This document shows positions 51,380-60,234 of a DNA stretch of 64,000 nucleotides, piece by piece (the first letter of the stretch is position 1; each line of letters starts with the position of its first letter). The notes below the pieces were generated by a model. That model had not been told where the DNA came from and did not search any database. It saw nothing but the letters and a program-made list of their open reading frames with translations. This DNA comes from Qipengyuania nanhaisediminis (GTDB lineage: Bacteria; Pseudomonadota; Alphaproteobacteria; Sphingomonadales; Sphingomonadaceae): the NCBI RefSeq assembly GCF_900115585.1, contig NZ_FOWZ01000004.1:248001-312000 (forward strand). The letters are read 5' to 3'. Both the position numbers and the translations under genes were made by a program.

Positions 51380-52831
51380 TCAGAAGATCAGCGCGGCGCT
51401 CAAGACTGCCATCGGTAACAAAATCAAGGTCCGCAGCAGGAAGATCACAACGAGATCGACAAGGTTCAGCGGCAGCGACGATTTCAGCATCAGTATGCCG
51501 ACCTCGGACATGAAGATCAGTTGTCCGACTGAGACCACGGCGACCACGAAGCGCGTCGACATGGAGGGTATTTCAGCAGCGGCGATGGCAGGCAGGAACA
51601 GGTCGACAAATCCGACGATCATGGCCGGTGCTGCTTCGGCCGGATAGGCTACCTGCAAGGCGGTCAGCAGCCACACGAAGGGCTGGCTCAGAATGACGAA
51701 AAAGTCGGTATATTGGACGATTATCGTCCCCACCAACGCGATGAACATCCCGGCCGGAATAAGACCCAGCCAGATGTCGAGGATGTTAGCCGCGACACCC
51801 TTGGCAATTTTGGAAGAGGGCGGGGCGCTCGAAGCCTTGCTCACAGCTGCGTCCAGTGCGATTGCAAAGGACGGCGCCTGCGTCACTTCGCGGTCCATGG
51901 AAAAGCCGTCGATCAGATAGCTGTCGGCTTTTCTGCTAAGCGGCGGGATGCGCGCCATGATGATGGCGCAGACAATGCCGGTAAGCGTCAGGACGCCATA
52001 GAACGGCAGAAAGTAATCTTCCAATTGCAGGAATGCGACGATCACGTAGCAGAACGCGATCGACACGATGGAAAAGTTGGTGGCGATGATCGCTGCTTCG
52101 CGGGCGGAATACTGACCAGATTCGTACTGCTGGATCGTCACGATGACGCCAACCGAACTTCCGCCAAGCCATGACGCTATCGCATCGATTGCGCTGCGCC
52201 CGGGTACTTTGAATAGCGCCTTGAACGGACGTTCCACAAGGACACCGAAGAAATCCATCAGTCCGAATTCGGTGATGAACGGCAGAATGATGCAGGCAAT
52301 ACCGATGGTCACGAGCGCAGGAACGAAGAGGTCGTTGAGTACCGTCACGCCCGTATCTTCGCCCCATATCCATACCGGTCCGATCTCCCAGAAGATCACC
52401 ACAGCACTGACCGCGCCTGCCACGCGCAAGAGCGTCCACGCGATCCCAGGACGAAGAATTTGTTCTGTGGCGCTCTCCGAAGGGCCGGGTTGCGTCATGG
52501 CGTAGGCAATGGTTGCCAATGCCGAAACGATGCACAGGATAACGACTGCGATAGGGAGGACCGGTGCCGCAACGGCTAAAACCCAGTCCGTGAGGATGGC
52601 CATCGGGACCTTGACCCCACCATCTTGTGGGACCGGGAAGAGAAAAAATGCCGCGCCGATGGCCGACGGGACGATGAAGCGCAGCAAGTTTGCGCCTCTG
52701 TGAGATTTCTCGCTGCTGATGCCACGTCCCCCTGAACCGAAATCAATCGGGGCGCCCCTACAAACTGGGTGAAGCAAAGCCTTCGCGCGGTCAAACGGCG
52801 CGATCCAGGTGTTCACAGAGAAACGCCCCAC
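51380..52831 (-). CDS. YjiH family nucleoside-recognition (GATE) membrane protein
   Basis: 483 aa if started at GTG 52831; TTG 52687 after AGAGG would give 435 aa and is more likely, because 52831 lies inside a terminator stem. At least ten hydrophobic helices. LLRFIVPSAIGAAFFLFPVPQDG is the usual first segment of the YjiH family. The paired GATE domains hold LPFITEFGLMDFFGVLVERPFKALFKVPGRSAIDAIASWLGGSSVGVIVTIQQYESGQYSAREAAIIATNFS and IVGFVDLFLPAIAAAEIPSMSTRFVVAVVSVGQLIFMSEVG. Likely a nucleoside or small-molecule transporter. Confidence 0.85.
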   Translation of the reverse strand: MGRFSVNTWIAPFDRAKALLHPVCRGAPIDFGSGGRGISSEKSHRGANLLRFIVPSAIGAAFFLFPVPQDGGVKVPMAILTDWVLAVAAPVLPIAVVILCIVSALATIAYAMTQPGPSESATEQILRPGIAWTLLRVAGAVSAVVIFWEIGPVWIWGEDTGVTVLNDLFVPALVTIGIACIILPFITEFGLMDFFGVLVERPFKALFKVPGRSAIDAIASWLGGSSVGVIVTIQQYESGQYSAREAAIIATNFSIVSIAFCYVIVAFLQLEDYFLPFYGVLTLTGIVCAIIMARIPPLSRKADSYLIDGFSMDREVTQAPSFAIALDAAVSKASSAPPSSKIAKGVAANILDIWLGLIPAGMFIALVGTIIVQYTDFFVILSQPFVWLLTALQVAYPAEAAPAMIVGFVDLFLPAIAAAEIPSMSTRFVVAVVSVGQLIFMSEVGILMLKSSLPLNLVDLVVIFLLRTLILLPMAVLSAALIF

Positions 52832-52854
52832 AGAGCGAATCTGCAGGGCGTTTC
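52821..52854 (-). terminator. intrinsic terminator of the 81-aa gene
   Basis: On the minus strand, AAACGCCC (52854-52847) pairs with GGGCGTTT (52828-52821), followed by CTCTG. It sits 20 bp past the stop at 52874 and underlies the GTG that would be the earliest start of the YjiH gene, an argument against that start. Confidence 0.5.
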
Positions 52855-52873
52855 TGTCAGCCTGATTACAGCG

Positions 52874-53119
52874 TCAGCTGGAACGGCTGTCCTGCATCGC
52901 ATGAAGGGTCTTCTCGCCCTTTTGCGCGTCCTGTGCCGGATTATCCGAACCGACTTCCGGCTCGCGGTTATCGGGATCGAAGGCGCGATTGAGTTCGCCG
53001 CGGGTGCCGACCTGGCGGTTCACTTCGCCGCCGGACCGGCTCTGCTGCGACGGGGTGTCGTACTTCGTGATCTCGTCGATGAGGTCATTGTCGGGGTGCA
53101 TGGATTGGCGTTCGGGCAT
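52874..53119 (-). CDS. small hydrophilic protein of unknown function
   Basis: 81 aa from ATG 53119 behind AGGAGACATTCAC (good AGGAG). Rich in charged and polar residues (DNDLIDEITKYDTPSQQSRSGGEVNRQVGTRGELNRAFDPDNREP), probably disordered; no helix or domain motif. Similar short proteins occur in sphingomonads, but I cannot name it. Confidence 0.65.
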   Translation of the reverse strand: MPERQSMHPDNDLIDEITKYDTPSQQSRSGGEVNRQVGTRGELNRAFDPDNREPEVGSDNPAQDAQKGEKTLHAMQDSRSS

Positions 53120-53228
53120 GTGAATGTCTCCTTTGCCAAACCAACGGGCAAGTCCTTTGCAATGTTCCGCATTTCATCGCACCGTGCGCCCGCTTTCCCG
53201 AGGGCGAGGGCAGGCAAAAGCAATCGGC

Positions 53229-53263
53229 AAAGAAAAAGGCGCCGCCCGCTTGGGGCAGCGCCT
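53229..53263 (-). terminator. intrinsic terminator of the entericidin gene
   Basis: On the minus strand AGGCGCTGCCC pairs with GGGCGGCGCCT (stem 53263-53253 with 53247-53237, one mismatch) and is followed by TTTTTCTTT. This is a textbook terminator 30 bp past the stop codon at 53293. Confidence 0.85.
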
Positions 53264-53292
53264 CTTTCGTAAGCCGATCGGCTTGGTGCGGC

Positions 53293-53427
53293 TCAGCAGT
53301 TGCCTTCTACGCCGTCGGCACAATCGGTTGCGGATTCGACGTCTTCGCCGATGCCGTCGATCGTGTTGCAGGCCGAAAGAAGGATGGCCGAGCTTCCGAA
53401 CGCGAGCATTGTCAGGAATTTCTTCAT
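53293..53427 (-). CDS. entericidin A/B family lipoprotein
   Basis: 44 aa. Start ATG 53427, stop TGA at 53293-53295. MKKFLTMLAFGSSAILLSAC is a lipoprotein signal peptide with lipobox LSAC (Cys20), then NTIDGIGEDVESATD, the family signature of EcnA/EcnB, and an extra tail CADGVEGNC with two cysteines. EcnB is the bacteriolytic toxin and EcnA its antidote in enterobacteria, but single sphingomonad homologues are common and are probably not toxins. The strong minus-strand terminator just after the stop supports a real transcription unit. Confidence 0.85.
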   Translation of the reverse strand: MKKFLTMLAFGSSAILLSACNTIDGIGEDVESATDCADGVEGNC

Positions 53428-53545
53428 AGTCACTCTCCGATAGCGCAGACCGACGGCGCGCCATGTTTAATCAGTCGGTGACGTCACAACGGCGCGGATT
53501 GCAGCCGGTTCCGGAAAGGCTTGTCTAAGTCTTTGGGAAACCGGG

Positions 53546-53935
53546 CTAGATCAGGCCGAGGCGCTCCAGCTTGCCGGCGAGTTTACCCGGCAGAGCGTCG
53601 CCGATGTCCTCGCCATCCTCGAGATCGCGCGGCGGATCGCCCTTGAGATAGCGCCAGCCCTGATGGGCGCGCTTGGGGCGGGGCATGACGCGCACCAGCT
53701 CGGGCTTGAGATCGATCGACCAGCGACCGTCTTTCGTTTCGCTGAAGCCGAGGATTTCGCTGCGCGCCACGATAGAGTGCTGGTGGATCCAGTAGAGTGA
53801 TCCGCCGATGCACTGTTCCCACTTCGTCGGGCGATAGCGGGTGGTCAGGTTCGGGCTGCGCCGCTGCGCATACCAGCTTTCGATGTCGCCATAGCTTTGC
53901 GCACCGAAAGCGATCTTGGTCAGGTTTAGCGGCAT
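53546..53935 (-). CDS. DUF1489 family protein
   Basis: 129 aa from ATG 53935. MPLNLTKIAFGAQSYGDIESWYAQR, TTRYRPTKWEQCIGGSLYWIHQHSIVARSEILGF and DLKPELVRVMPRPKRAHQGWRYLKGDPPRDL follow the DUF1489 pattern of alphaproteobacteria. Function unknown. It stands alone; the 198-bp gap up to 54134 contains no signal I can name. Confidence 0.88.
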   Translation of the reverse strand: MPLNLTKIAFGAQSYGDIESWYAQRRSPNLTTRYRPTKWEQCIGGSLYWIHQHSIVARSEILGFSETKDGRWSIDLKPELVRVMPRPKRAHQGWRYLKGDPPRDLEDGEDIGDALPGKLAGKLERLGLI

Positions 53936-54133
53936 GGGACCGATGTAGTCTGCACGGGCCGATGCGCAATGCCGGGAACAGGCTTTCCTACAATCGGGCA
54001 GCTGGTGCAGGCATGCGTCATGGACAGCGCTCTTCGCCCCTCATGCACGCAATCGCGCCACTTCGGGGGTGGTTTGGGCCCCGAGGATTTTTTCTCCCAG
54101 GACCGTGTTCCACCCGTTCCACTCTGTAGGAGA

Positions 54134-55585
54134 TCAGACGACCTGCAACGCCACGGCAAGGCCGAGAAAGGCGAAGAAGCCCATCGAATCCGTGATCATG
54201 GTCACGAAGACGCTGGACGCCACTGCAGGGTCCTGGTCGAGCCGGTCGAACGCGACCGGGACCAGCACGCCGGCAAGCCCTGCGGTCACCACGTTGATGA
54301 TCATGGCGAGCGCAATGACCGCGCCCAGCAGGGGCGTGAAGATGACCGCTGTCGCCGCGCCGATAAGTACCGCGATGGTAACCCCGTTGAGCAGGGCAAC
54401 CCGCAACTCGCGCGTCAGGATGCGCCGCGTATTGCTGCGCGTCAGCTGGTTCATCGCGATGGCGCGCACGGTCACGGCCATGGTCTGCGTGCCCGCATTG
54501 CCGCCGATGCTGGCGACGATGGGCATCAGTACGGCGAGGGCGACCAGCTTCTCGATAGCGGCACCGAACGCGGCGATGATGAGCGATGCGATCAGCGCGG
54601 TGCCGAGGTTGGCGACCAGCCAGCGCACGCGGCTGGAGTATGCCTCGCGGATCGGCTCGTTGATGTCGCCTTCGCCCGCACCCGACATCAGCAGGGCGTC
54701 CTCGCCCGCTTCCTCGGCGATAATGTGGACGATGTCGTCGACCGTCATCTGGCCGACCAGGCGCCCGTCCTCGTCCACCACGGCGGCGGAGATGAGGCCG
54801 TACTTCTGGAACATCAGCGCGACCTCTTCCTGGTCGAGCATGGCCGGGATCAGCGTCTGGTCGCGCTTCATCACATCGCCCAGCGCGATGCTGCGCGGCG
54901 TGCGCAGGATCCAGGAGAGGTTGCAGGTGCCGACGGGGTGGTGGCGCTGGTCGACGATGAAGACCTCGAAGAAGTCCTCCGGCAATTCGCGCCCGTCGCG
55001 CAGGTAATCGATCAGGTCGCCGACGGTGATGTGCTCAGGAACCGCCACAAACTCGCGGTTCATCAGGCGGCCCGCGGTCTCTTCGGGATAGGACAGGGCC
55101 GACTGGATGGCGATCCGGTCTTCCGGTTCCAGCTCGGCGAGGATGGCGCGCTGGTCGTCTTCGTCCAGATCCTCGATCAGCTGGACGGCATCGTCGGTTT
55201 CCAGCTGTTCCGCGATCTGCGCCACCGCATCGGCGGGCAGCGCTTCCATCATCTCTTCGCGGACGTAATCGTTGAGCTCGGCAACGACTTCGCTGGTCAT
55301 CAGGTCGGTGATGGCCGCGGCAAGGGTGGCGCGGTCGTCCTTGTCGAACAGTTCGAGAAGGTCGGCGACGTCGGCGGGGTGAAGCGGTTCGACGAGGTCG
55401 TAGACCGCACCGGTCTCGCCCGCTTCCAGCGCGTCCTCGACCGAGGAGACGAACTCGCGCTTGAGCGTGTTCTCCTCGTCCATGCGCTCGTCGTCGATGC
55501 GGTCGTCCGGACGTGCGCCTTCCTCCTGCTCCTCGCCGGCCAGGATCACGTCGTCATCGTCAAGGGGGCGCTCGTGCTCCGCCAT
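54134..55585 (-). CDS. mgtE: magnesium transporter MgtE
   Basis: 483 aa from ATG 55585 (MAEHERPLDDDD), behind AGAGG. Parts in order: acidic N-terminus, MgtE_N superhelical domain (LVEPLHPADVADLLELFDKDDR through LDEDDQRAILAELEPEDR), two CBS domains (YLRDGRELPEDFFEVFIVDQRHHPVG and TLIPAMLDQEEVALMFQKYGLISAAVVDEDGR), and five membrane helices with the pore region MPIVASIGGNAGTQTMAVTVRA. It is a Mg2+-gated channel. ppiB is divergent, 103 bp away. Confidence 0.95.
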   Translation of the reverse strand: MAEHERPLDDDDVILAGEEQEEGARPDDRIDDERMDEENTLKREFVSSVEDALEAGETGAVYDLVEPLHPADVADLLELFDKDDRATLAAAITDLMTSEVVAELNDYVREEMMEALPADAVAQIAEQLETDDAVQLIEDLDEDDQRAILAELEPEDRIAIQSALSYPEETAGRLMNREFVAVPEHITVGDLIDYLRDGRELPEDFFEVFIVDQRHHPVGTCNLSWILRTPRSIALGDVMKRDQTLIPAMLDQEEVALMFQKYGLISAAVVDEDGRLVGQMTVDDIVHIIAEEAGEDALLMSGAGEGDINEPIREAYSSRVRWLVANLGTALIASLIIAAFGAAIEKLVALAVLMPIVASIGGNAGTQTMAVTVRAIAMNQLTRSNTRRILTRELRVALLNGVTIAVLIGAATAVIFTPLLGAVIALAMIINVVTAGLAGVLVPVAFDRLDQDPAVASSVFVTMITDSMGFFAFLGLAVALQVV

Positions 55586-55688
55586 TGGGCGCAACCTCTA
55601 GGCAGTGGGCCTCATAAAGCAAGCAGAGGGTGACATGAGGCTGTGAACGCCTATGTAGGCGCCAACCGATTTACAGGAGACAATACCA

Positions 55689-56150
55689 ATGGCCGACAAG
55701 CTGACCTTCACCCTCGACACCGGCGACGGCGAAAACAAGGACGTGGTGATCAAGCTGCGTCCCGACCTCGCGCCCGGGCACGTAGAGCGCATCACGACGC
55801 TGGCAGGCGAAGGCTTCTACGACGGCGTGGTCTTCCACCGCGTGATCCCCGGCTTCATGGCGCAGGGCGGCGATCCGACCGGCACCGGCATGGGCGGCAG
55901 CGACAAGCCCGACCTCAAGGCCGAATTCAACAGCGAACCGCACACCCGCGGCACTTGCTCGATGGCCCGCACCCAGGTGCCCGACAGCGCCAACAGCCAG
56001 TTCTTCATTTGCTTCGACGATGCCGAATTCCTCGACGGCCAGTACACCGTCTGGGGCCAGGTCGAGAGCGGCATGGAACACATCGACGCACTGCCCAAGG
56101 GCGAGCCGCCGGCAAACCCGGGCAAGATCGTGAAGGCGACTGTTGGCTGA
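55689..56150 (+). CDS. ppiB: peptidyl-prolyl cis-trans isomerase, cyclophilin type
   Basis: 153 aa, cytosolic cyclophilin with no signal peptide. Active-site stretch YDGVVFHRVIPGFMAQGGDPTGTGMGG (H-R, F-M-x-Q-G-G-D), RGTCSMARTQVPDSANSQFFICFDDAEFLDGQYTVWGQV. The arginine of VFHRVIPGF and the substrate-pocket Phe and Trp-equivalent (FFICF, TVWG) are present. Accelerates prolyl isomerisation during folding. Its 3' end overlaps the next gene start by 8 bp. Confidence 0.95.
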   Translation: MADKLTFTLDTGDGENKDVVIKLRPDLAPGHVERITTLAGEGFYDGVVFHRVIPGFMAQGGDPTGTGMGGSDKPDLKAEFNSEPHTRGTCSMARTQVPDSANSQFFICFDDAEFLDGQYTVWGQVESGMEHIDALPKGEPPANPGKIVKATVG

Positions 56151-56595
56151 ACCGTTTCAGGAAAGTCTCGCGCGGTTGGCCGACGCAATCGGCGACGCGC
56201 GAGACCCCTGGTGGATTATCGGCAGCGCGGCCGTGCAACTTTTGGGCGGAGAGCCCGGACGGATCGCCGACATAGATGTGATCGTCTCACATTCCGACCT
56301 AGAGCACCTCTACCACAAGCTGCCTCTCAAGAATGATCCGGACGCGAACAAGCCGATGTTCAGTTCGGCGATGTTCGGAAGGTGGTCGGAACCTGCGCTC
56401 GATGTGGAATTCATGACGGGCCTCAAGGTCCAGGTGGAGGGGAGGTGGCTCGATGTGAACCCTCGAACTCGCCGCTCCGTTACTCTCGCGGATTGCGAGC
56501 TCTTCGTGCCGCAAGCGGATGAGCTCGTGTCCATTCTCCACCAGTTTGGTCGCGAGAAGGACCTTCAACGCGCAGCAACACTCGCGAGAGATTGA
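56143..56595 (+). CDS. nucleotidyltransferase-fold protein of unknown function
   Basis: 150 aa, TTG start at 56143 inside the last codons of ppi[35 protein letters not shown] fits the G-[SG]-x-A ... D-x-D pattern of Pol-beta-type nucleotidyltransferases. A third acidic residue is probably in [15 protein letters not shown]. The C-terminus is short, with [31 protein letters not shown], as in the LicD/MNT or AbiEii class. It could transfer NMP to an unknown substrate or be an inactive relative. Its end overlaps an upstream in-frame TTG of miaB; the miaB start chosen (ATG 56631) leaves a 35-bp gap. Confidence 0.75.
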   Translation: MAEPFQESLARLADAIGDARDPWWIIGSAAVQLLGGEPGRIADIDVIVSHSDLEHLYHKLPLKNDPDANKPMFSSAMFGRWSEPALDVEFMTGLKVQVEGRWLDVNPRTRRSVTLADCELFVPQADELVSILHQFGREKDLQRAATLARD

Positions 56596-56630
56596 ACAGG
56601 CGCTCCACAGCGGCTAAAGCGCCCATTCCC

Positions 56631-57977
56631 ATGAAACCGACCAATTCCCCCAAGACCTACAGGGTCAAGAGCTTCGGCTGCCAGATGAACGTCTATGACG
56701 GCGAGCGTATGGCCGAAATGCTGGGCGAGCAGGGCATCATGCCTGCGCCCGAAGGCGAGGATGCCGACCTCGTCGTACTCAACACCTGCCACATCCGCGA
56801 AAAGGCGGCGGAGAAGGTCTATTCGGACATCGGCCGTCTGACCAAGGGCAAGACGCAGACCAAGGCCCCGATGATCGCGGTGGCGGGCTGCGTCGCTCAG
56901 GCCGAGGGCGAAGAGATCATGAGGCGCTCTCCGGCGGTCAGCATGGTCGTCGGCCCGCAGGCCTATCACCGCCTGCCCGAAATGCTGGAAAAGGCAGTGA
57001 AGGGCGAACGGGCGACCGATACCGATATGCCCGCCATCGCCAAGTTTGCCGCGCTGCCAGAGCGCCGCCGCACCAATCCGGCGAGCTTTCTCACCGTGCA
57101 GGAAGGCTGCGACAAGTTCTGCACCTATTGTGTTGTTCCCTATACGCGCGGCGCGGAAATCAGTCGCCCTTATGCAGACCTCGTGACCGAAGCGAAGAAG
57201 CTGGTCGATGCGGGCGCGAAGGAAATCACGCTGCTGGGCCAGAACGTGTCGGCTTGGTCGGGCGAGGACGGGAAGGGCCACCAGGTCGGCCTCGCGGGCC
57301 TGATCCGCGACCTTGCGAAGGTCGATGGCCTTGCACGCATCCGATACACCACCAGCCATCCCGCCGACATGGACGACGATTTGATCGCCGCGCATGGCGA
57401 GATCGACAAGCTCATGCCCTTCCTCCACCTGCCGGTGCAGGCAGGCAGCGACCGTGTCCTCAAGGCCATGAATCGCAGTCACACGGCGGAAAGCTACCTC
57501 AAGCTGCTGGACCGCTTTCGCGCTGCGCGGCCCGACCTCGCGCTATCGGGCGACTTCATCGTCGGCTTCCCCGGCGAGACCGATGCCGAGTTCGAGGAAA
57601 CTCTCGCGCTGGTGGACGAGGTCAAATACGCGCAGGCCTTCAGCTTCAAGTATTCGCCGCGTCCCGGCACCCCCGCCGCCACGATGGACGGTCAGGTTTC
57701 GAAGGACGTCATGGACGAGCGCCTGCGCCGCCTGCAGGACGCACTCAACCGCGACCAGCTCGCCTTCAACGAGGCGAGCGTAGGGAGAATTTGTGAAGTC
57801 CTCGTGGAGCGCAAGGGCAAGCATCTCGGGCAGTGGCTGGGCAAGTCGCCTTGGCTCCAGAGCGTGTGGTTCGAAGGCGATGCGCAGATCGGCGATCTGG
57901 TCGAAATCGAACTCGTGGAAGCAGGTCCGAACTCTCTCGCCGGCACGCTTCGCGAAACGGCTCTGTCAGCCGCCTGA
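56631..57977 (+). CDS. miaB: tRNA-2-methylthio-N6-dimethylallyladenosine synthase
   Basis: 448 aa from ATG 56631 ([20 protein letters not shown]). Radical-SAM methylthiotransferase acting on i6A37 of tRNA. The N-terminal UPF0004 domain binds an auxiliary cluster through C17, C53 and C87. The radical-SAM cluster is C160-x3-C164-x2-C167 in [15 protein letters not shown]. The TRAM domain is at the C-terminus ([29 protein letters not shown]). An earlier in-frame TTG at 56592 would add 13 residues. Its 3' end overlaps the minus-strand lipoprotein by 12 bp. Confidence 0.96.
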   Translation: MKPTNSPKTYRVKSFGCQMNVYDGERMAEMLGEQGIMPAPEGEDADLVVLNTCHIREKAAEKVYSDIGRLTKGKTQTKAPMIAVAGCVAQAEGEEIMRRSPAVSMVVGPQAYHRLPEMLEKAVKGERATDTDMPAIAKFAALPERRRTNPASFLTVQEGCDKFCTYCVVPYTRGAEISRPYADLVTEAKKLVDAGAKEITLLGQNVSAWSGEDGKGHQVGLAGLIRDLAKVDGLARIRYTTSHPADMDDDLIAAHGEIDKLMPFLHLPVQAGSDRVLKAMNRSHTAESYLKLLDRFRAARPDLALSGDFIVGFPGETDAEFEETLALVDEVKYAQAFSFKYSPRPGTPAATMDGQVSKDVMDERLRRLQDALNRDQLAFNEASVGRICEVLVERKGKHLGQWLGKSPWLQSVWFEGDAQIGDLVEIELVEAGPNSLAGTLRETALSAA

Positions 57978-58544
57978 GGCTTCGACCGGCTCAAGGTCGG
58001 TAAACTCGGGTTCTTCCGTGATCACGACCGTACCGGTGGTCTCCGTCATCTCGGCCGGGGCGACCGTGGGGTTGGACGGGTAAGCCTCTCCGTCGAACTT
58101 CAAGAGTGCATTGCCGGACGCACCGCCGCCGCCGGAAACCGCGACGGTGATGTCCTTCCAGCCATTCGTGCTGCTATCCAGCACGGTCACGGGCGTGCGC
58201 GAGACGCTGATGTCGCCGACCTTTCGCCACATCGGCCCCGCAGGGGTCAGGACGAGCGTCGGGCATCCGCCCGAACCGCAGAAATAGGGGGCGGCCAGAT
58301 AGACGATCGCCTCGTCCTCTCCGTCGGCATCGAGATCGCTCCATGCCAGCGCATACCGCATGGCCCCTGCATCGGGATATTCCTGCAGCAGGAAATGACG
58401 GATGTCGTCTTCCGGGTCGGGCGCTTCCGCTTGGGTCGCCATTTCATCCGCAGCTTCGCTCTCTGCCGGATCGGGCGGTGCGTCCGCTGGGGAGCATGCT
58501 GCGAGGGTCCAAATCGAGATGGCGGCGATGGTCTGGCGAAGCAT
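57966..58544 (-). CDS. putative lipoprotein, unknown function
   Basis: 192 aa from ATG 58544 behind GGGAGT. The lipobox is LAACS (cysteine about residue 17). An acidic linker ([29 protein letters not shown]) is followed by a folded part containing [18 protein letters not shown], which resembles an FG-GAP/VCBS-like calcium loop, and a [11 protein letters not shown] cysteine pair. Similar lipoproteins are found in sphingomonads with no known role. It is placed between miaB and phoH on the opposite strand, breaking the usual miaB-phoH adjacency. Confidence 0.78.
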   Translation of the reverse strand: MLRQTIAAISIWTLAACSPADAPPDPAESEAADEMATQAEAPDPEDDIRHFLLQEYPDAGAMRYALAWSDLDADGEDEAIVYLAAPYFCGSGGCPTLVLTPAGPMWRKVGDISVSRTPVTVLDSSTNGWKDITVAVSGGGGASGNALLKFDGEAYPSNPTVAPAEMTETTGTVVITEEPEFTDLEPVEASGG

Positions 58545-58693
58545 TTGCTTACTCCCGATGCTGCGAGTCGGGGCGGAAGTCTGATCGCGGTCGGCGTTTA
58601 TTACAAGCCGCTTACTTTCCACGGTCATGAGACCGGGCCACTTGCACCTCGCGGAGGGAAGCCTAGATTCCGACTCGGAAACGAAAGGAGCGC

Positions 58694-59725
58694 ATGGCTC
58701 GTAAACCCGCACCGAAGGCCCATCAGGCTTTCACACCGCCGCCCAGTCCGCAGCGTGAAGTTCGCCGCGCACAGATCGACATCAGCTTCGATAACCAGAG
58801 CCTGTTGGGCGCACTGTTCGGGCAATTCGACGCCAATCTGGTCCAGGTCGAAAACCGCCTCGGCGTTTTCATCGCGGCACGCGGCAATGATCTGCATATC
58901 GAAGGTCCCGAAGACAGCGTGGCCCGCGCCCGTGACGTCCTGAACGAGATGTACGATCGCCTTTCGCAGGGACAGGAACTCGACGCCGGAGCGATCGAAT
59001 CCCTCATTTCCATGTCGAACGAACCGACGCTGGACGGCATCATGGATGCAGAGCCCAAGGGCCCGCCGATCATGATCCGCACGCGGCGCAAGACCATCGT
59101 CCCGCGCAGCGCAATGCAGGCGACTTACATGCGCTCGCTGACGCGCGACGATATCATCTTCGCGCTCGGCCCGGCGGGTACCGGCAAGACCTATCTGGCT
59201 GTTGCGCAGGCTGTGGCGCAGCTCATCAATGGCAGCGTGCAGCGCCTGATCCTGTCGCGCCCTGCAGTGGAGGCGGGCGAGAAGCTCGGCTTCCTGCCGG
59301 GTGACATGAAGGACAAGGTCGATCCCTATCTGCGCCCGCTCTACGACGCGCTTTACGACTGCATGCCGCCGGAACAGGTGGAGCGGCGGTTGGCGTCGGG
59401 AGAGATCGAGATCGCGCCCATCGCCTTCATGCGCGGCCGCACGCTGGCGGACGCCTTCGTCATTCTCGACGAAGCGCAGAACACCACGCGCGAGCAGATG
59501 AAGATGTTCCTCACACGCTTCGGCCAGAACAGCCGCATGGTCATTTGCGGCGACCCGCGGCAGGTCGACATTCCCGGCGGTGACGGCATGAGCGGTCTAG
59601 CCGATGCAGTGGGCAAGCTGGAAGGCGTCGATGGTTTCGGCACCATCCGCTTTACGGCGGCGGACGTCGTCCGCCATCCGATCGTGGGGCGCATCGTCGA
59701 GGCTTACGAAGGGCCGGCGGCTTAG
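58694..59725 (+). CDS. phoH: PhoH family protein (PhoH-like NTPase)
   Basis: 343 aa from ATG 58694 after AAAGGAGCGC. Walker A GPAGTGKT at residues 159-166, Walker B AFVILDEAQNTT, and the PhoH signature RPAVEAGEKLGFLPGDMKDKVDPYLRPLYDAL. An N-terminal KH-like part (QIDISFDNQSLLGALFGQFDANL) binds RNA in this family. PhoH is an RNA-linked ATPase of uncertain role, tied to ybeY. The ybeY GTG follows the stop with no spacer. Confidence 0.94.
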   Translation: MARKPAPKAHQAFTPPPSPQREVRRAQIDISFDNQSLLGALFGQFDANLVQVENRLGVFIAARGNDLHIEGPEDSVARARDVLNEMYDRLSQGQELDAGAIESLISMSNEPTLDGIMDAEPKGPPIMIRTRRKTIVPRSAMQATYMRSLTRDDIIFALGPAGTGKTYLAVAQAVAQLINGSVQRLILSRPAVEAGEKLGFLPGDMKDKVDPYLRPLYDALYDCMPPEQVERRLASGEIEIAPIAFMRGRTLADAFVILDEAQNTTREQMKMFLTRFGQNSRMVICGDPRQVDIPGGDGMSGLADAVGKLEGVDGFGTIRFTAADVVRHPIVGRIVEAYEGPAA

Positions 59726-60217
59726 GTGCAACTGGATCTGGAAATTGACGGCTGGCCAAGTGAAACCGATTGGGCAGCCTTGTCGGAAAATGTGCACGAT
59801 GCCGCGGCTTCGGTCGAGCCAGCCCTTGCGTCTGGCCGCCTGATAACCAGCATCCTGTTCACTACCGACGATGAAGTTCACACACTCAACAAGGAATGGC
59901 GAGGCAAGGACAAGCCCACCAACGTTCTGTCTTTCCCGATGCTGGAGCGTCAGGACTTGCTCGAACTGGGCGAGGAGGGGCCGCCCGAAATGCTTGGCGA
60001 TATCGCACTGGCATTCGGGACGTGCGAGCGTGAGGCGGGTGAGAAAGGCGTCAGCCTGAGGGACCACACAGCCCACGTGCTGATCCACGGTTTCCTGCAT
60101 CTTGCAGGGCACGACCACGTCGATTCCGACGAGCAAGCCGCTGCCATGGAAAAACTCGAGATCGAAGCGCTTGCAAAATTGGGTATAGCGGACCCATATG
60201 GGGACCGCGACAAATAG
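59726..60217 (+). CDS. ybeY: endoribonuclease YbeY
   Basis: 163 aa, GTG start at 59726, immediately after the phoH stop. The zinc site H121-x3-H125-x5-H131 is intact in HGFLHLAGHDH. RGKDKPTNVLSFP and EMLGDIALA are the other conserved blocks. YbeY matures 16S rRNA 3' ends and takes part in ribosome quality control. phoH-ybeY-corC is a conserved alphaproteobacterial operon. Confidence 0.95.
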   Translation: MQLDLEIDGWPSETDWAALSENVHDAAASVEPALASGRLITSILFTTDDEVHTLNKEWRGKDKPTNVLSFPMLERQDLLELGEEGPPEMLGDIALAFGTCEREAGEKGVSLRDHTAHVLIHGFLHLAGHDHVDSDEQAAAMEKLEIEALAKLGIADPYGDRDK

Positions 60218-60234
60218 GAGTACGCACCCGGCCC

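Noticed and set aside
53969..55633. 554-codon plus-strand frame opposite mgtE
   Set aside because: mgtE is unambiguous on the minus strand; the opposing frame is Asp/Gly/His-rich shadow sequence.
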